Assembly (NCBI RefSeq): GCF_010548375.1
Contig: NZ_JAAGLY010000015.1
Location: 1 to 64,000 of the forward strand
DNA length: 64,000 nt
Origin: Streptomyces sp. SID13726
GTDB taxonomy: Bacteria; Actinomycetota; Actinomycetes; Streptomycetales; Streptomycetaceae
Direction of reading: 5' to 3'
In this document: positions 19,404 through 28,316 of the stretch, piece by piece
How positions within the stretch are numbered: the first letter of the stretch is position 1
Layout: each line of letters begins with the position of its first letter
Made by a program: the position numbers and the translations under genes
Notes under the pieces: model-generated
What the model was told of the DNA's origin: nothing
The model's database searches: none
What the model saw: only the letters and a program-made list of their open reading frames with translations

Positions 19404-21133
19404 CGGTCGCTCCCGGTCGTGTCGCGCAGGATGTCCTCGGCCAGCGGCGAGGGGAGCCGGACGTAACCGGCGTCGCGGTCGGCCTTGCGTTCCCAGCGGG
19501 TGAGGAGGTTGGCCTTGGCGGGCAGCGGCACCCCGGCGAGCAGGGCGGCCAGCCGGGGCGGACAGCCGTGCCGGTCGGCGTACGACCGGAGGGTGTCCCG
19601 GACCCGGGCCCACAGGGCGGCCTCCGCGTGCGGGTGCAGGTCGGCGAGGGCGGCCAGCAGCTCGGCCACGTGGTTGACCAGCAGGCAGTACACGACCCGG
19701 TCCCAGCCGCGCTGGGCGTCGTACGTCATCGGGCCCGCGACCTCGGACGGCAGCGCGGCGAGGGTGTCCGCGTGGTGCTCCGGGAGCAGCTTGGTGCCCT
19801 CCAGGTCGCGGAAGAGGACCTGGGCGGGCATGCCGTCGGCGTCCACGCACACCAGGACGTTCTGGAGATGCGGTTCGAGGACGAGTCCGTGGTCGAAGTA
19901 GGCGGCCAGGACCGGCGGCACGAGCAGGTCGAGATAGGCCGACCACCAGGCGAGGGGGTCACCGTCCCCGAGCAGGTGGGAGATGTGGGCCGCGCTGGAC
20001 GGGTATTCGTCGGCGACGGCGGCCGCCAGCAGGGGAGTCGCCGCCGGAGCGAGCCTGCGGGGCAGGCCCTCGCGGACGATGACACCGAAGCCCTCGAACA
20101 GGGCGCGGTCCGGGGTGCCGTCCGGACCCGGCAGGGCGAGGGTGCGGTAGGCGGGCTCGCGGAGCACCGCGCTGCCCGGGAAGCGCTCGGCGAGGTCGGC
20201 GAGCGCCGGAGCGAGGGCGCGAGTGAGGGCGACCGCCCCGGAGAGTTCGTAACTGCTGTTCTTGCGCAGGCAGTTGGTGATCCGCACGTTCAGGCTGAAC
20301 TTGAGAAAGGTCTCGCCGTCGTACAGGGTGCGCACCGACGCCGTCGCCGCGAAGGGGCGCCCGCCCGGGCCCAGGTCGATGACGTCACCGCTGTCGAGGG
20401 CCGCGCGCAGCGCCGGGTGGTCGCGCAGGGACTCGTACTGCCAGGGGTGGGCGGGCAGCAGGCGGTAGCCGTCCGGGACGTCCGCGCGCCGGCCGTCCAG
20501 GGCGGCGGTGGCCCAGTCGGCGGCGGACTCCTCGGCGATCAGGTGCGCTCGGACGGCGAGGTGGCGCAGCGGGAAGGACGCCCCGGCCTCCGGCGCGTAC
20601 GCCGCCCAGGAACGCGGGTCGCCGGTGCGGGCCTTGGGCGTGGGGTGGAAACGGTGGCCGAGGAGCAGCGACTGCTCCGAGGCCACGTAGGCGTCCTGGG
20701 CGCTGTCCGGCCTGGTGGCCAGGGCGGTGGAGATCGCCTCGTGGCTGGAGGCGATCTGCTCCAGGAACTCCTCGTTGCGCACCCCGGTGCGCAGGGACAG
20801 CTCGTCGTGCGTGTACGCGGCCAGCCGCCGCCAGTCGACCTCGGGCCAGCCGCCGTCCCGCTGTTCGGCGACCGGGCCGGTGAAGCGGTGGGCGCCGAGG
20901 AGGGAGGTGCGGCGCAGGGCGACGCGCAGCAGGACACCGCGGCGGGGGAGCCGTAGCAGCAGATGGCCGTCGGCGACGACGGTCTGGCGCTCGGGTCCCG
21001 ACACCTCGCGCAGCAGACAGTTCAGGAGCGTGTGGGCCACCGCGTCGTCGGGGGAGGGCAGGGCGGGTGCCGACGGGTGCGGCGAGAGGGGGGTGTCCCC
21101 GGGCGGAGTCCCGGGGCGGGTCAGCGAGGGCAT
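19400..21133 (-). CDS. pvsD: PvsD-like NRPS-independent siderophore synthetase (IucA/IucC family)
   Basis: A 577-residue NIS synthetase. The IucA/IucC core shows GYRLLPAHPWQYES, TLYDGETFLKFSLNVRITNCLRKN (the ATP and citrate region), and the FhuF-like C-terminal part LVLEPHLQNVLVC with VLFRDLEGTKL. NIS synthetases activate a carboxylate of citrate as an adenylate and couple it to an amine or alcohol. In the vibrioferrin pathway PvsD joins citrate to serine. It is translationally coupled both to the exporter gene upstream (TGATG) and to the decarboxylase downstream (ATGA). Confidence 0.88.
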   Translation of the reverse strand: MPSLTRPGTPPGDTPLSPHPSAPALPSPDDAVAHTLLNCLLREVSGPERQTVVADGHLLLRLPRRGVLLRVALRRTSLLGAHRFTGPVAEQRDGGWPEVDWRRLAAYTHDELSLRTGVRNEEFLEQIASSHEAISTALATRPDSAQDAYVASEQSLLLGHRFHPTPKARTGDPRSWAAYAPEAGASFPLRHLAVRAHLIAEESAADWATAALDGRRADVPDGYRLLPAHPWQYESLRDHPALRAALDSGDVIDLGPGGRPFAATASVRTLYDGETFLKFSLNVRITNCLRKNSSYELSGAVALTRALAPALADLAERFPGSAVLREPAYRTLALPGPDGTPDRALFEGFGVIVREGLPRRLAPAATPLLAAAVADEYPSSAAHISHLLGDGDPLAWWSAYLDLLVPPVLAAYFDHGLVLEPHLQNVLVCVDADGMPAQVLFRDLEGTKLLPEHHADTLAALPSEVAGPMTYDAQRGWDRVVYCLLVNHVAELLAALADLHPHAEAALWARVRDTLRSYADRHGCPPRLAALLAGVPLPAKANLLTRWERKADRDAGYVRLPSPLAEDILRDTTGSDR

Positions 21134-22335
21134 CAACGGCTCCAGCGGATGCGGTGGTTCAGTGGGGGAAGCAGGGTCGCGAGGGCGGTGACGGTCGCGG
21201 CGGCGGCCCCCGTCAGCACGGGTGCGGCCGGGCCGAAGCGGGCGCTGCCCACGGCCGCGGCGACGCCGGCCGCGACCGCGCCGGCCTTGGAGAAGAACTC
21301 CAGCGATCCGAACAGCCCGCCCGGCGCCCGGCCTTTCACGCACTCGGCGGCCAGCACCTGGAGGCAGACCAGGCCGAGCGTGAGGCCCACACCGAGCAGC
21401 AGCCGTACGCCGATCAGCGCGGCCAGCGAACCGGCCACCCCGTGTCCGGCGAGACCGAGCGCGATACAGGCGAAGCCGAGGGCGATCCCGGTGCGCGGCC
21501 GGTCGCGGAAGGCGGAGTGCACGGCGAGCGCCGACACCAGATAGACCAGGTGGGGCAGGGCGAAGAGGGTGCCGGACAGCAGCGGGGACGTCCCGGGCAG
21601 CCGCTCGTCGACGAAGGCGATCAGATACGGGAAGGAGACGACCGTGGAGAACACGAACGCGAACTCCAGGGTGTACAGGGACTTCAGCGACACCGGCGGG
21701 GCGGTCACGTCCAGCACCGGGTCCGGACGGCTCACCGACTGCTCCTGGTCGGCGGCCGGTTCGGGCAGGGCCGCCAGCAACAGCGCTGCCGTCAGCGGCA
21801 GTACGGCGAGCAGCGCGTACTGGCGGTGCGGTGACAGCCAGCCGGACAGCGAGCCCACCACGATCGGCGCGAACACCAGCGCGGCCCGGGCACTGCCCTG
21901 CATCAGGGTGAGCGCTCTCGACAGCGCCGGGCCTTCGAGGGCCGCGCCCAGATAGCCGTTCGACGCGGCGAAGGTGCCGCCCAGGATGCCCTGGAGGATC
22001 AGCGCCAGGGTGAAGGTGAGCAGCGAGTCCGACCAGCCCGCCAGCAGGAACGACAGGGTCAGGCCCAACTGGGCGCGCAGCAGCAGCCGTTTGCGGCCGA
22101 AGCGGTCGGCGAGCCGCCCCCACAGCGGGGCGAACAGCGCGCCGAACACCGTCGGGACGACATACAGGACACCCGCCCAGCGGGCCTGCCGGTCGCCCAG
22201 CTCCGGGAGGATCTGGGTGAGATACGGCGGCAGCCCGAGCGCGGCGAAGGAGGCGACGAAGTAGCAGCCGGCCACCGCGTGCACCTGGCTGCGGCCGAAC
22301 GCCGGTCGTGGAAGACGCAGGGTGGCGCCGCTCAT
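21133..22335 (-). CDS. pvsC: PvsC-like MFS transporter, probable siderophore exporter
   Basis: A 400-residue major facilitator with twelve likely membrane helices. The MFS loop 2-3 signature reads FAPLWGRLADRFGRKRLLL near residue 70. A hydrophilic linker around residue 205 (PEPAADQEQSVSRPDPVL) separates the two halves. It is the middle gene of the pvsA-E-like operon, where PvsC exports vibrioferrin. It overlaps both neighbours by one to four bases, so it is made together with the biosynthetic enzymes. Confidence 0.87.
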   Translation of the reverse strand: MSGATLRLPRPAFGRSQVHAVAGCYFVASFAALGLPPYLTQILPELGDRQARWAGVLYVVPTVFGALFAPLWGRLADRFGRKRLLLRAQLGLTLSFLLAGWSDSLLTFTLALILQGILGGTFAASNGYLGAALEGPALSRALTLMQGSARAALVFAPIVVGSLSGWLSPHRQYALLAVLPLTAALLLAALPEPAADQEQSVSRPDPVLDVTAPPVSLKSLYTLEFAFVFSTVVSFPYLIAFVDERLPGTSPLLSGTLFALPHLVYLVSALAVHSAFRDRPRTGIALGFACIALGLAGHGVAGSLAALIGVRLLLGVGLTLGLVCLQVLAAECVKGRAPGGLFGSLEFFSKAGAVAAGVAAAVGSARFGPAAPVLTGAAAATVTALATLLPPLNHRIRWSR

Positions 22336-24119
22336 GCCGTACTCCCGTCGCGCAGCAGGTAGTTGGGGCCGGTCGTGTAGTGCTTGTTGATGTCGGCGGC
22401 GCCCGAACGCTCCTTGGACAGCAGCGTCCCGGCCGAGACCATCGCCTTCACCGGCAGCCGCGGGGCCTCCAGGACGCGGGCCCGCAGGACGTCGGCCGCG
22501 TCCCCGCCCAGCCGGGCCACGGCCTCCGTCAGCCGGTCGCGCACGAGGGAGAGCAGCGCCGTGCGGTGTTCGGGGAGGCCGAACGCGTAGGCGCCCGCGC
22601 ACAGATGGACGGTGATGGTGGCGAACAGGTCCGCGACCGGGCCGTCCTGCGTGGTGAAGGTGCGGGTGTCGTCGAAGCCCCAGGGGCCGGGCAGAATCTG
22701 GCCGAGCCGCTCGGTGTTGACGCGCGGCCCGTCGTTGTCCTTGAACAGCAGGCGCACGCTGCGGGGCCGCAGCACCAGCGAGACGTTCTGCTGGTGCGAT
22801 TCCAGGGCGATGCCCTGGCCGAACAGGGTGGTCTGCCAGTCGAGGAGCAGGGTGAGGAAGGCGTCCAGGAGGGCGAGCGGATCGCCCTCGAAGAAGCGGT
22901 CCGCGAGGTGGTCGAGGACCAGCCGTCCGTCGGGCGCGGGGGCGAGCAGTGCGGCCAGCGGGACGACCACCGCCCCGTCGAGACCGGCCGGGTAGCGGCG
23001 GCACAGGACGGCGAGCAGTTCGTGCCCCGCGTGCGCGTACGTGGTCTCGTCGGCGTGCAGGACCATCGCCCGGAACCGGTGCTCACGAGCCGCGGCCGCG
23101 TCCAGCAGCCGCTGCCCCGCCGCGCCGTCGACGAGGGTGCCGGGCTTGATGGAGCGTTTGTTGCGCAGCCCCAATGTGGCGGTGGCCAGCGGGAGTTTGA
23201 GGTGCACGGTCGGATCCGCGACCGTCGCCACGGTACGCATCGACAGCGTCGGCACGACCTCCAGGTACGGCCGCTCGGCGAGCAGTGCCCGATCCGCCAG
23301 ACCGGTCTCGCGCAGGGCCGCCTCCAGCGGGGCGCCGACGGTCAACGGGTGGACGGGCAGGGCCACATGGGTGTCCGCCACCTCGGGCAGCCCGAGCTCC
23401 GCCGGTGTCGGCCAGAACTCCGGGAGGGCACCGGCCAGCGTGACCGCCTCGCGGGGCACCGCCAGCCAGCGCAGGGCGAAACGGGGATGGAACTCCGGGG
23501 CGTAGGCGCGCAGTTGATCCCGCGAGAGCCCGGAGCGCCCGCGTGCCGTGGGGTACACGGGGTGGTCGATCCGGGCGGCGAGCGTGTCGTACGCCAGCCC
23601 GCCGGTCAGACCCGTCCAGCGGGCCGGGTCGGTGCCGTGCAGCGCGGTGAGGTGGTCGGCGATCTCCGTCCGGGTCTCGGCGTGCAGCCGCATGGTCTCC
23701 AGCGTCTGCCGGCACTCCTCGGCGAACGCCTCGAACCCGGCCCGGTCCGCGGGCTCGGCGAAGGCTCGCAGCGCGCCGAGCACGCTCTCGCAGGAGTCCA
23801 GCACGGTGCCGTCCGGCTCGCGCACGAGGAGGGGCAGCCGGGCGGCCCACTCGCACTGGAAGCCGTCCTCGACGAGGGGCAGCAGGAGTGCGCCGGGCTC
23901 GGTGTCGACGGATTCCGGCAGGTGCGGGGCCGCCAGCCGCAGCCACTCGCCGTCCTCGCGGCGCAGCATCGTGCCGCGGGTGCGCAGGCCCACCACGTCC
24001 TCGCGGAGCAGGGCGCTCAGCACCCGGGTGAGCAGTTCGGCCTCGCAGGTGTCCGTCGCGGTGGGTGATGTCGAGGCGGGTGCGGTCATGGCGGGTGCGG
24101 TCATCGTGGACCGGGTCAC
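22332..24119 (-). CDS. pvsB: PvsB-like NRPS-independent siderophore synthetase (IucA/IucC family)
   Basis: A 595-residue second NIS synthetase, only distantly like the other. It carries ALPVHPLTVGAP, VPTLSMRTVATVADPTVHLKLPLATATLGLRN and the C-terminal IALESHQQNVSLVL with LLFKDNDGPRV. In the vibrioferrin model PvsB condenses the citryl-ethanolamine part with the second building block. I take the GTG at 24119 as start because it overlaps the ATP-grasp stop (GTGA); ATGs at 24104 and 24089 are alternatives, as the first 20 residues are low in complexity. Confidence 0.87.
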   Translation of the reverse strand: MTRSTMTAPAMTAPASTSPTATDTCEAELLTRVLSALLREDVVGLRTRGTMLRREDGEWLRLAAPHLPESVDTEPGALLLPLVEDGFQCEWAARLPLLVREPDGTVLDSCESVLGALRAFAEPADRAGFEAFAEECRQTLETMRLHAETRTEIADHLTALHGTDPARWTGLTGGLAYDTLAARIDHPVYPTARGRSGLSRDQLRAYAPEFHPRFALRWLAVPREAVTLAGALPEFWPTPAELGLPEVADTHVALPVHPLTVGAPLEAALRETGLADRALLAERPYLEVVPTLSMRTVATVADPTVHLKLPLATATLGLRNKRSIKPGTLVDGAAGQRLLDAAAAREHRFRAMVLHADETTYAHAGHELLAVLCRRYPAGLDGAVVVPLAALLAPAPDGRLVLDHLADRFFEGDPLALLDAFLTLLLDWQTTLFGQGIALESHQQNVSLVLRPRSVRLLFKDNDGPRVNTERLGQILPGPWGFDDTRTFTTQDGPVADLFATITVHLCAGAYAFGLPEHRTALLSLVRDRLTEAVARLGGDAADVLRARVLEAPRLPVKAMVSAGTLLSKERSGAADINKHYTTGPNYLLRDGSTA

Positions 24120-25303
24120 GGCTGGATCTCCCAGCGCTGCGCGGCCAGGAAGTCCGCCACGACCCGGTCCACCGTGGGCTGGTCGGTGCCGGTGGCCCGC
24201 AGGACGCCCAGGTAGTCCCGGTTGGTGCGGTACAGGTCGTGCCGCTCGCCGGTCCGCCGCAGCGGACGGTACGTCAGATGCACGCCCTCCACGGTGAGTT
24301 CAGCCGCCTCGGGCGCCTCGGTGAGGGTGCCGGCGCGGTCGGCGCACGGGTACTCCAGCCGTGCGGCCCCGTCGTGACGGACGCCCAGGTCGGCCGGGAG
24401 CGGCTCGCCCAGGTGGGTGCGCAGGACGTGCTCGAAGAGCGGGACGTCCAGCAGCCGGGCCAGCAGCAGATCGCACTGGTCCCCGATGGCACGGTAGTTG
24501 ACCTCGATGATCCGGGCCCGCCCCTCGTGCACCACGAACTCGGTGTGACAGGCCCCGAACCCCACGCCCAGCGCGTCGAGCTGTGCGAGCACCTGAGCCA
24601 CCACCGGCTCCGGGTGCGCGGGCACGAAGACGAGCCGCTCCTCGATGAAGTACGGCGGCGGTGACAACTCGGTGTGGAAGCCGCCTAGGACATGGCGGAC
24701 CCGGCCGTCGCCGAGCGTCTCCAGGGTGTACAGCTCGCCGGGGAGGTACTCCTCGACGACCAGCACCGTCCCGGGGCGCCGGTCGAGGATCTCCTTGGCG
24801 TGGGTGACGAGGTCCTCCGGGCCGTCGACGAGCACGACGTCCTCGCTGGCCACGCCCTCGCGGGGCTTGAGCACGCAGGGGTAGGGCGCGTCGATCGCCA
24901 CGGGCCCGGTGATATCGGCCTCGGTGATCTCCGCCGACCACACGGTGTCCACCCCTGCGGCAGCGAGATGCCGCCGCATCTCCGCCTTGTCCTTGGCGCG
25001 CAGGGTGGCCCGCCAGTCCTTGCCGGGCAGGCCGAAGTAGGCGGCGGCCAGGGCGGCCTGGGTCTGGAGGTGGTCGCTGTTGGTGAAGACGGCATCGGGA
25101 CGCCGGTGGGTGGAGATCCGGGTGATCACGGCCCGGAAGTCACGGACGTCGCACTCCAGGATCTCGGTCTCCGGATACGCGTGGCGGTGCGCCTCGGGCT
25201 GGTCGGTCAGGACGGTCACGTCCAGGCCCAGCCGGGCGGCGGCGGGCAGGAAGCCCTCGGTGACGGAGTCGGTCGGATTCAGGGCGAGCAGGTACAGGCG
25301 CAT
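24116..25303 (-). CDS. pvsA: PvsA-like ATP-grasp ligase, siderophore biosynthesis
   Basis: A 395-residue ATP-grasp enzyme starting MRLYLLALNPTDSVTEGFLPAA. It has the central ATP-binding phrases YPCVLKPREGVASEDVVLV and VLVVEEYLPGELYTLETLGDG, and the Mg-binding end RARIIEVNYRAIGDQCD. ATP-grasp ligases join a carboxylate to an amine through an acyl-phosphate. PvsA does this with alanine and 2-oxoglutarate for vibrioferrin, as I recall the pathway. It is the first biosynthetic gene, 83 bp after the binding-protein gene. Confidence 0.82.
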   Translation of the reverse strand: MRLYLLALNPTDSVTEGFLPAAARLGLDVTVLTDQPEAHRHAYPETEILECDVRDFRAVITRISTHRRPDAVFTNSDHLQTQAALAAAYFGLPGKDWRATLRAKDKAEMRRHLAAAGVDTVWSAEITEADITGPVAIDAPYPCVLKPREGVASEDVVLVDGPEDLVTHAKEILDRRPGTVLVVEEYLPGELYTLETLGDGRVRHVLGGFHTELSPPPYFIEERLVFVPAHPEPVVAQVLAQLDALGVGFGACHTEFVVHEGRARIIEVNYRAIGDQCDLLLARLLDVPLFEHVLRTHLGEPLPADLGVRHDGAARLEYPCADRAGTLTEAPEAAELTVEGVHLTYRPLRRTGERHDLYRTNRDYLGVLRATGTDQPTVDRVVADFLAAQRWEIQP

Positions 25304-25386
25304 GACAGAGGGGCAACTTCCGCTAGCGGGTGGGGGGTTGGGGCGGTCCGCGCTCGTGGTCGGGGCCCGCCCCGGTTCAGCGGGAG

Positions 25387-26406
25387 TTACTTCTTCGGGA
25401 GCGGCACACCGGTGGCCTTGGCCACGTCCGCGAGCATCTGCTCGGCGGCCTGGACCCCGATGCCGGACATCCAGGTCTCGTCCGGGACCGTGTGGACCTT
25501 GCCGTCCTTGACGGCAGGGAGGGACTTCCACACCGGGTTGGAGGTCACCTGCTTCTCCTGGGTCTTGTCCGGCGTGTCGGCGGTGGTGACGAAGATCAGA
25601 TCGGCGTCGGCCTGGTCGATCTGCTCGGGGCTGACGTCCTTCATCGTGACCGCGGGGTCGTTCGACACCTGCGACGCGGGCCGCTTGAAGCCGATGTCGT
25701 TCAGGACCACACCGCTGTAGGAGTTCGTCTGGTAGAGACGGGTCGGACCGGCGATGAAGCGGACCACGGACGCGGTCGGCATGGTGCCGCCGTCCTTCTT
25801 CCTGATGGCCTCACCGAGCGCCTTGGCCTGCGTCTCGTACTCCTTGAGCTTGGCCGCGGCCTCCTTCTCCAGCCCGAGCGCCTCGGCGTGCACCTTCAGG
25901 TTCTGCTTCCAGACACCGCCGGTCGTCTCGGTGAACACGGTCGGGGCGATGGCGCTGAGCTTGTCGTAGACGGCCTCGTGGCGGACCTTCGACGACAGGA
26001 TCAGGTCGGGCCTCAGCGAGGCGATCTTCTCCAGGTTGGGCTCCAGGAGCGGGCCGACGTCGGCGGTGCCGCCCAGCTCGCCCTTCAGGTACGTCGGGAA
26101 GCCGCCCTCGGTCTTGAAGTGCGGGGCGACCGCGCCGACCGGGTCGATGCCGAGCAGGGTGACGTCGTCCAGCTCGCCGGTGTCGAGCACGACGACCCGC
26201 TTCGGCTTGGACGGGATCTTCACGTCGCCCATCACGGTCTTGAGCGTGCGGGGGAAGCCGGCGGACGCGTCGGCGGCCTTCGCCGGCGTCGAGCTGTCGG
26301 AGGAGTCCTCGCTGCCGCAGGCGGCCAGCACGGCCGTACCCAGGACGACGGCGAGCAGCACGGCCAGCAGCCGCCGGAATCCGCGCAGGGGAGAGCGCTT
26401 GAACAT
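25387..26406 (-). CDS. Iron-siderophore ABC transporter substrate-binding lipoprotein
   Basis: A 339-residue extracellular binding protein. The N-terminus has a basic region (MFKRSPLRGFRRL), hydrophobic core and lipobox GTAVLAACGSED, so the mature protein is a lipoprotein anchored at Cys30 or so. The fold-type III signature follows: KRVVVLDTGELDDVTLLGIDPVGAV near residue 70, then IASLRPDLILSSKV. This is the FepB/FhuD/FecB family that captures ferric siderophores. It lies between the transport and biosynthetic genes of one iron-regulated operon, suggesting it binds the siderophore made by this locus. Confidence 0.93.
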   Translation of the reverse strand: MFKRSPLRGFRRLLAVLLAVVLGTAVLAACGSEDSSDSSTPAKAADASAGFPRTLKTVMGDVKIPSKPKRVVVLDTGELDDVTLLGIDPVGAVAPHFKTEGGFPTYLKGELGGTADVGPLLEPNLEKIASLRPDLILSSKVRHEAVYDKLSAIAPTVFTETTGGVWKQNLKVHAEALGLEKEAAAKLKEYETQAKALGEAIRKKDGGTMPTASVVRFIAGPTRLYQTNSYSGVVLNDIGFKRPASQVSNDPAVTMKDVSPEQIDQADADLIFVTTADTPDKTQEKQVTSNPVWKSLPAVKDGKVHTVPDETWMSGIGVQAAEQMLADVAKATGVPLPKK

Positions 26407-26436
26407 GGGGGGTCGGTCTTTCTCGGTAGGGAGGGG

Positions 26437-27321
26437 TCAGGCGGACGCGGCCGGGCGCCGCACCGCGCTGCTCTTCGGGACGACCAGCGGGGTGCCGGTC
26501 TCCGGGTCGGGAATCACCCGGCACTCGACGTCGAAGACGGACCTGACGAGGTCCGCGTCGAGGATGTCGGCCGGGGTGCCGGCGGCGGCCAGCCGGCCGT
26601 CCTTGAGGACCACCATGTGGTCCGCGTACCGGGCGGCCTGTCCGAGGTCGTGCAGCACCATCACCACGGTGCGGCCCGCCTCGGCGTGCAGGGCGGCCAC
26701 CAGGTCGAGCACGTCGAGCTGGTGGCGCAGATCGAGGAAGGTCGTGGGCTCGTCGAGGAGCAGCAGTTCGGTGTCCTGCGCCAACGCCAGCGCGATCCAG
26801 GCGCGTTGGCGCTGGCCGCCGGAGAGCCGGTCGACCGGCTGGTCGCGCAGCGCGGTCGTGCCGGTCCGCTCCAGGGCCTCCTCGACGGCCTTCTGGTCGG
26901 CCGCCGACCACGGGCTCAGCAGCCGCTGGTGCGGATACCGGCCGAGCCGCACCAGCGCCTCCACGGTGATCGCCTCGGGTGTGACCGGCTGCTGCGGCAG
27001 CAGCCCCATCCTGAGGGCCAGCGACCGGGCGGACATCCGGTGGACGTCGGCGCCGTCGAGCGTGACCTGTCCCGCGGCCGGTGCGAGCAGCCGGCTCAGA
27101 CCGCGCAACAGGGTCGACTTCCCACAGGCGTTGGGGCCGACGATCGCGGTGACCGCGCCACCGGGCAGGGTCAGATCGAGCCCGCCGACGACGAGCCGGT
27201 CGCCGTAGCGCAGATCGAGGGAGCGGGTGGACAGCTGGTTGGACGTGGACACCCGCGGCTCCGGCTTCTGTGTGGTGGTCATGCGTGACTCCCGCGACTC
27301 CGGCTTCCGTGTGATCGTCAT
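26437..27321 (-). CDS. Iron-siderophore ABC transporter ATP-binding protein
   Basis: A 294-residue FecE/FepC-type ATPase. Walker A is AIVGPNACGKSTLLRGLSRL, the signature is DRLSGGQRQRAWIALAL, and Walker B is ELLLLDEPTTFLD followed by the H-loop MVLHDLGQAARY. The upstream ATG 27321 overlaps the permease stop (ATGA). A second in-frame ATG at 27282 follows a near-copy of the first 39 bp, so the N-terminal MTITRKPESRES-RMTTTQKPEPR is a tandem duplication; either may be used. It powers import by the two permeases upstream. Confidence 0.94.
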   Translation of the reverse strand: MTITRKPESRESRMTTTQKPEPRVSTSNQLSTRSLDLRYGDRLVVGGLDLTLPGGAVTAIVGPNACGKSTLLRGLSRLLAPAAGQVTLDGADVHRMSARSLALRMGLLPQQPVTPEAITVEALVRLGRYPHQRLLSPWSAADQKAVEEALERTGTTALRDQPVDRLSGGQRQRAWIALALAQDTELLLLDEPTTFLDLRHQLDVLDLVAALHAEAGRTVVMVLHDLGQAARYADHMVVLKDGRLAAAGTPADILDADLVRSVFDVECRVIPDPETGTPLVVPKSSAVRRPAASA

Positions 27322-27329
27322 GCGTGGCT
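27252..27329. repeat. 39-bp tandem duplication spanning the ATPase start codon
   Basis: Two adjacent 39-bp units (27252-27290 and 27291-27329) match at 34 of 39 positions. Each holds an ATG followed by a Lys-Pro-Glu-rich peptide. The duplication doubled the start region of the ATPase, so a gene overlap with the permease is kept while the original start may be internal. Confidence 0.8.
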
Positions 27330-28316
27330 CCCGCGGACGGGCGAGCTCTGGCGGAACATCAGCACCAGCAGCCAGGGCGCGCCCAGCGTCGCGGTGACCG
27401 CGCCGACCGGCAGCCCCTCCACCGGCAGCAGATGCTGGACCACCAGGTCGGAGGCGAGCAGCAGCACCGCCCCGGTGAGGGAGGCGAGGGCCAGTGAGAC
27501 GGCGGTCGGCGGTCCGGTCAGGAACCGCACGATGTGCGGGACGGCGAGCGCCACGAACGTCACCGGGCCGGCGAGCGCGGCCGCCAGGGACGCCAGAGCG
27601 ACCGCGATGAACAGCAGTTGGAGCCGGGCGGCCGAGGTGTTGAGACCGAGGGCGCCCGCCGAGTCGTCCCCGAGGTCGAGCACCGCGAGCCTGCGGTGCA
27701 GGACGAGGGCGACGGCCAAGGCGACCACCATGGCGCCGCCCGCGCCCCAGACCTGCGTCCAGGTTCGGCCGTACACCGAACCGGTGGTCCACTGGAGCGC
27801 GGAGCCCGCGAGTTCGGCGGGGAAGCGCACGATCATCAGATTCACGGCGGCGGCCAGACCCGCCTGCACGGCGAGACCGGTCAGCACCAGCCGGGTGACG
27901 GCGAGCCCGGAGCGCCAGGCGAACACCCCGAGGAGCAGGGCGGCGAGCAGTCCGCCGGCCAGCGCGCCGAGCGGGATCAGGGTCTGCGAGGCACCGGCGG
28001 CGAGCAGGGAGACCGCGCCCAGGGAGGCGCCGCCGGTCACGCCCATGACGTCGGGGGACGCCAGCGGATTGCGGAACAGCCGCTGAAGGACACAGCCCGC
28101 CGCGCCCAGTCCGGCCCCGGCGACGATCGCCGCCACCGACCTGGGCGCCCGGAACTCCTGTACCACGAGCACGTTTCCGGGGTCCCCGAGACCGACCAGC
28201 GCCCGCAGCGCGGTGGGCGCCGGGATGCTCATCTCGCCGGTGGTCAGGGAGACGGTGAGGAGCACGAACAGGGTGACGAGACCGACCCCCGCGTACATCA
28301 GGGACCGCTTGCTCAT
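27318..28316 (-). CDS. Iron-siderophore ABC transporter permease (second)
   Basis: A 332-residue FecCD-family permease with about nine or ten membrane segments. Family phrases are EFRAPRSVAAIVAGAGLGAAGCVLQ near residue 55, RNPLASPDVMGVTGGASLGAV near residue 82 and the C-terminal GPVTFVALAVPHIVR, where the ATPase docks. It pairs with the upstream permease to form the membrane channel. The ATG at 28316 overlaps the first permease stop by 4 bp. Confidence 0.95.
   Translation of the reverse strand: MSKRSLMYAGVGLVTLFVLLTVSLTTGEMSIPAPTALRALVGLGDPGNVLVVQEFRAPRSVAAIVAGAGLGAAGCVLQRLFRNPLASPDVMGVTGGASLGAVSLLAAGASQTLIPLGALAGGLLAALLLGVFAWRSGLAVTRLVLTGLAVQAGLAAAVNLMIVRFPAELAGSALQWTTGSVYGRTWTQVWGAGGAMVVALAVALVLHRRLAVLDLGDDSAGALGLNTSAARLQLLFIAVALASLAAALAGPVTFVALAVPHIVRFLTGPPTAVSLALASLTGAVLLLASDLVVQHLLPVEGLPVGAVTATLGAPWLLVLMFRQSSPVRGSHA

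Noticed and set aside
18222..25303. Reading the NIS genes as a desferrioxamine or aerobactin cluster
   Set aside because: No lysine decarboxylase of fold type I, no N-hydroxylase and no acetyl/succinyl transferase; gene order matches pvsABCDE instead.
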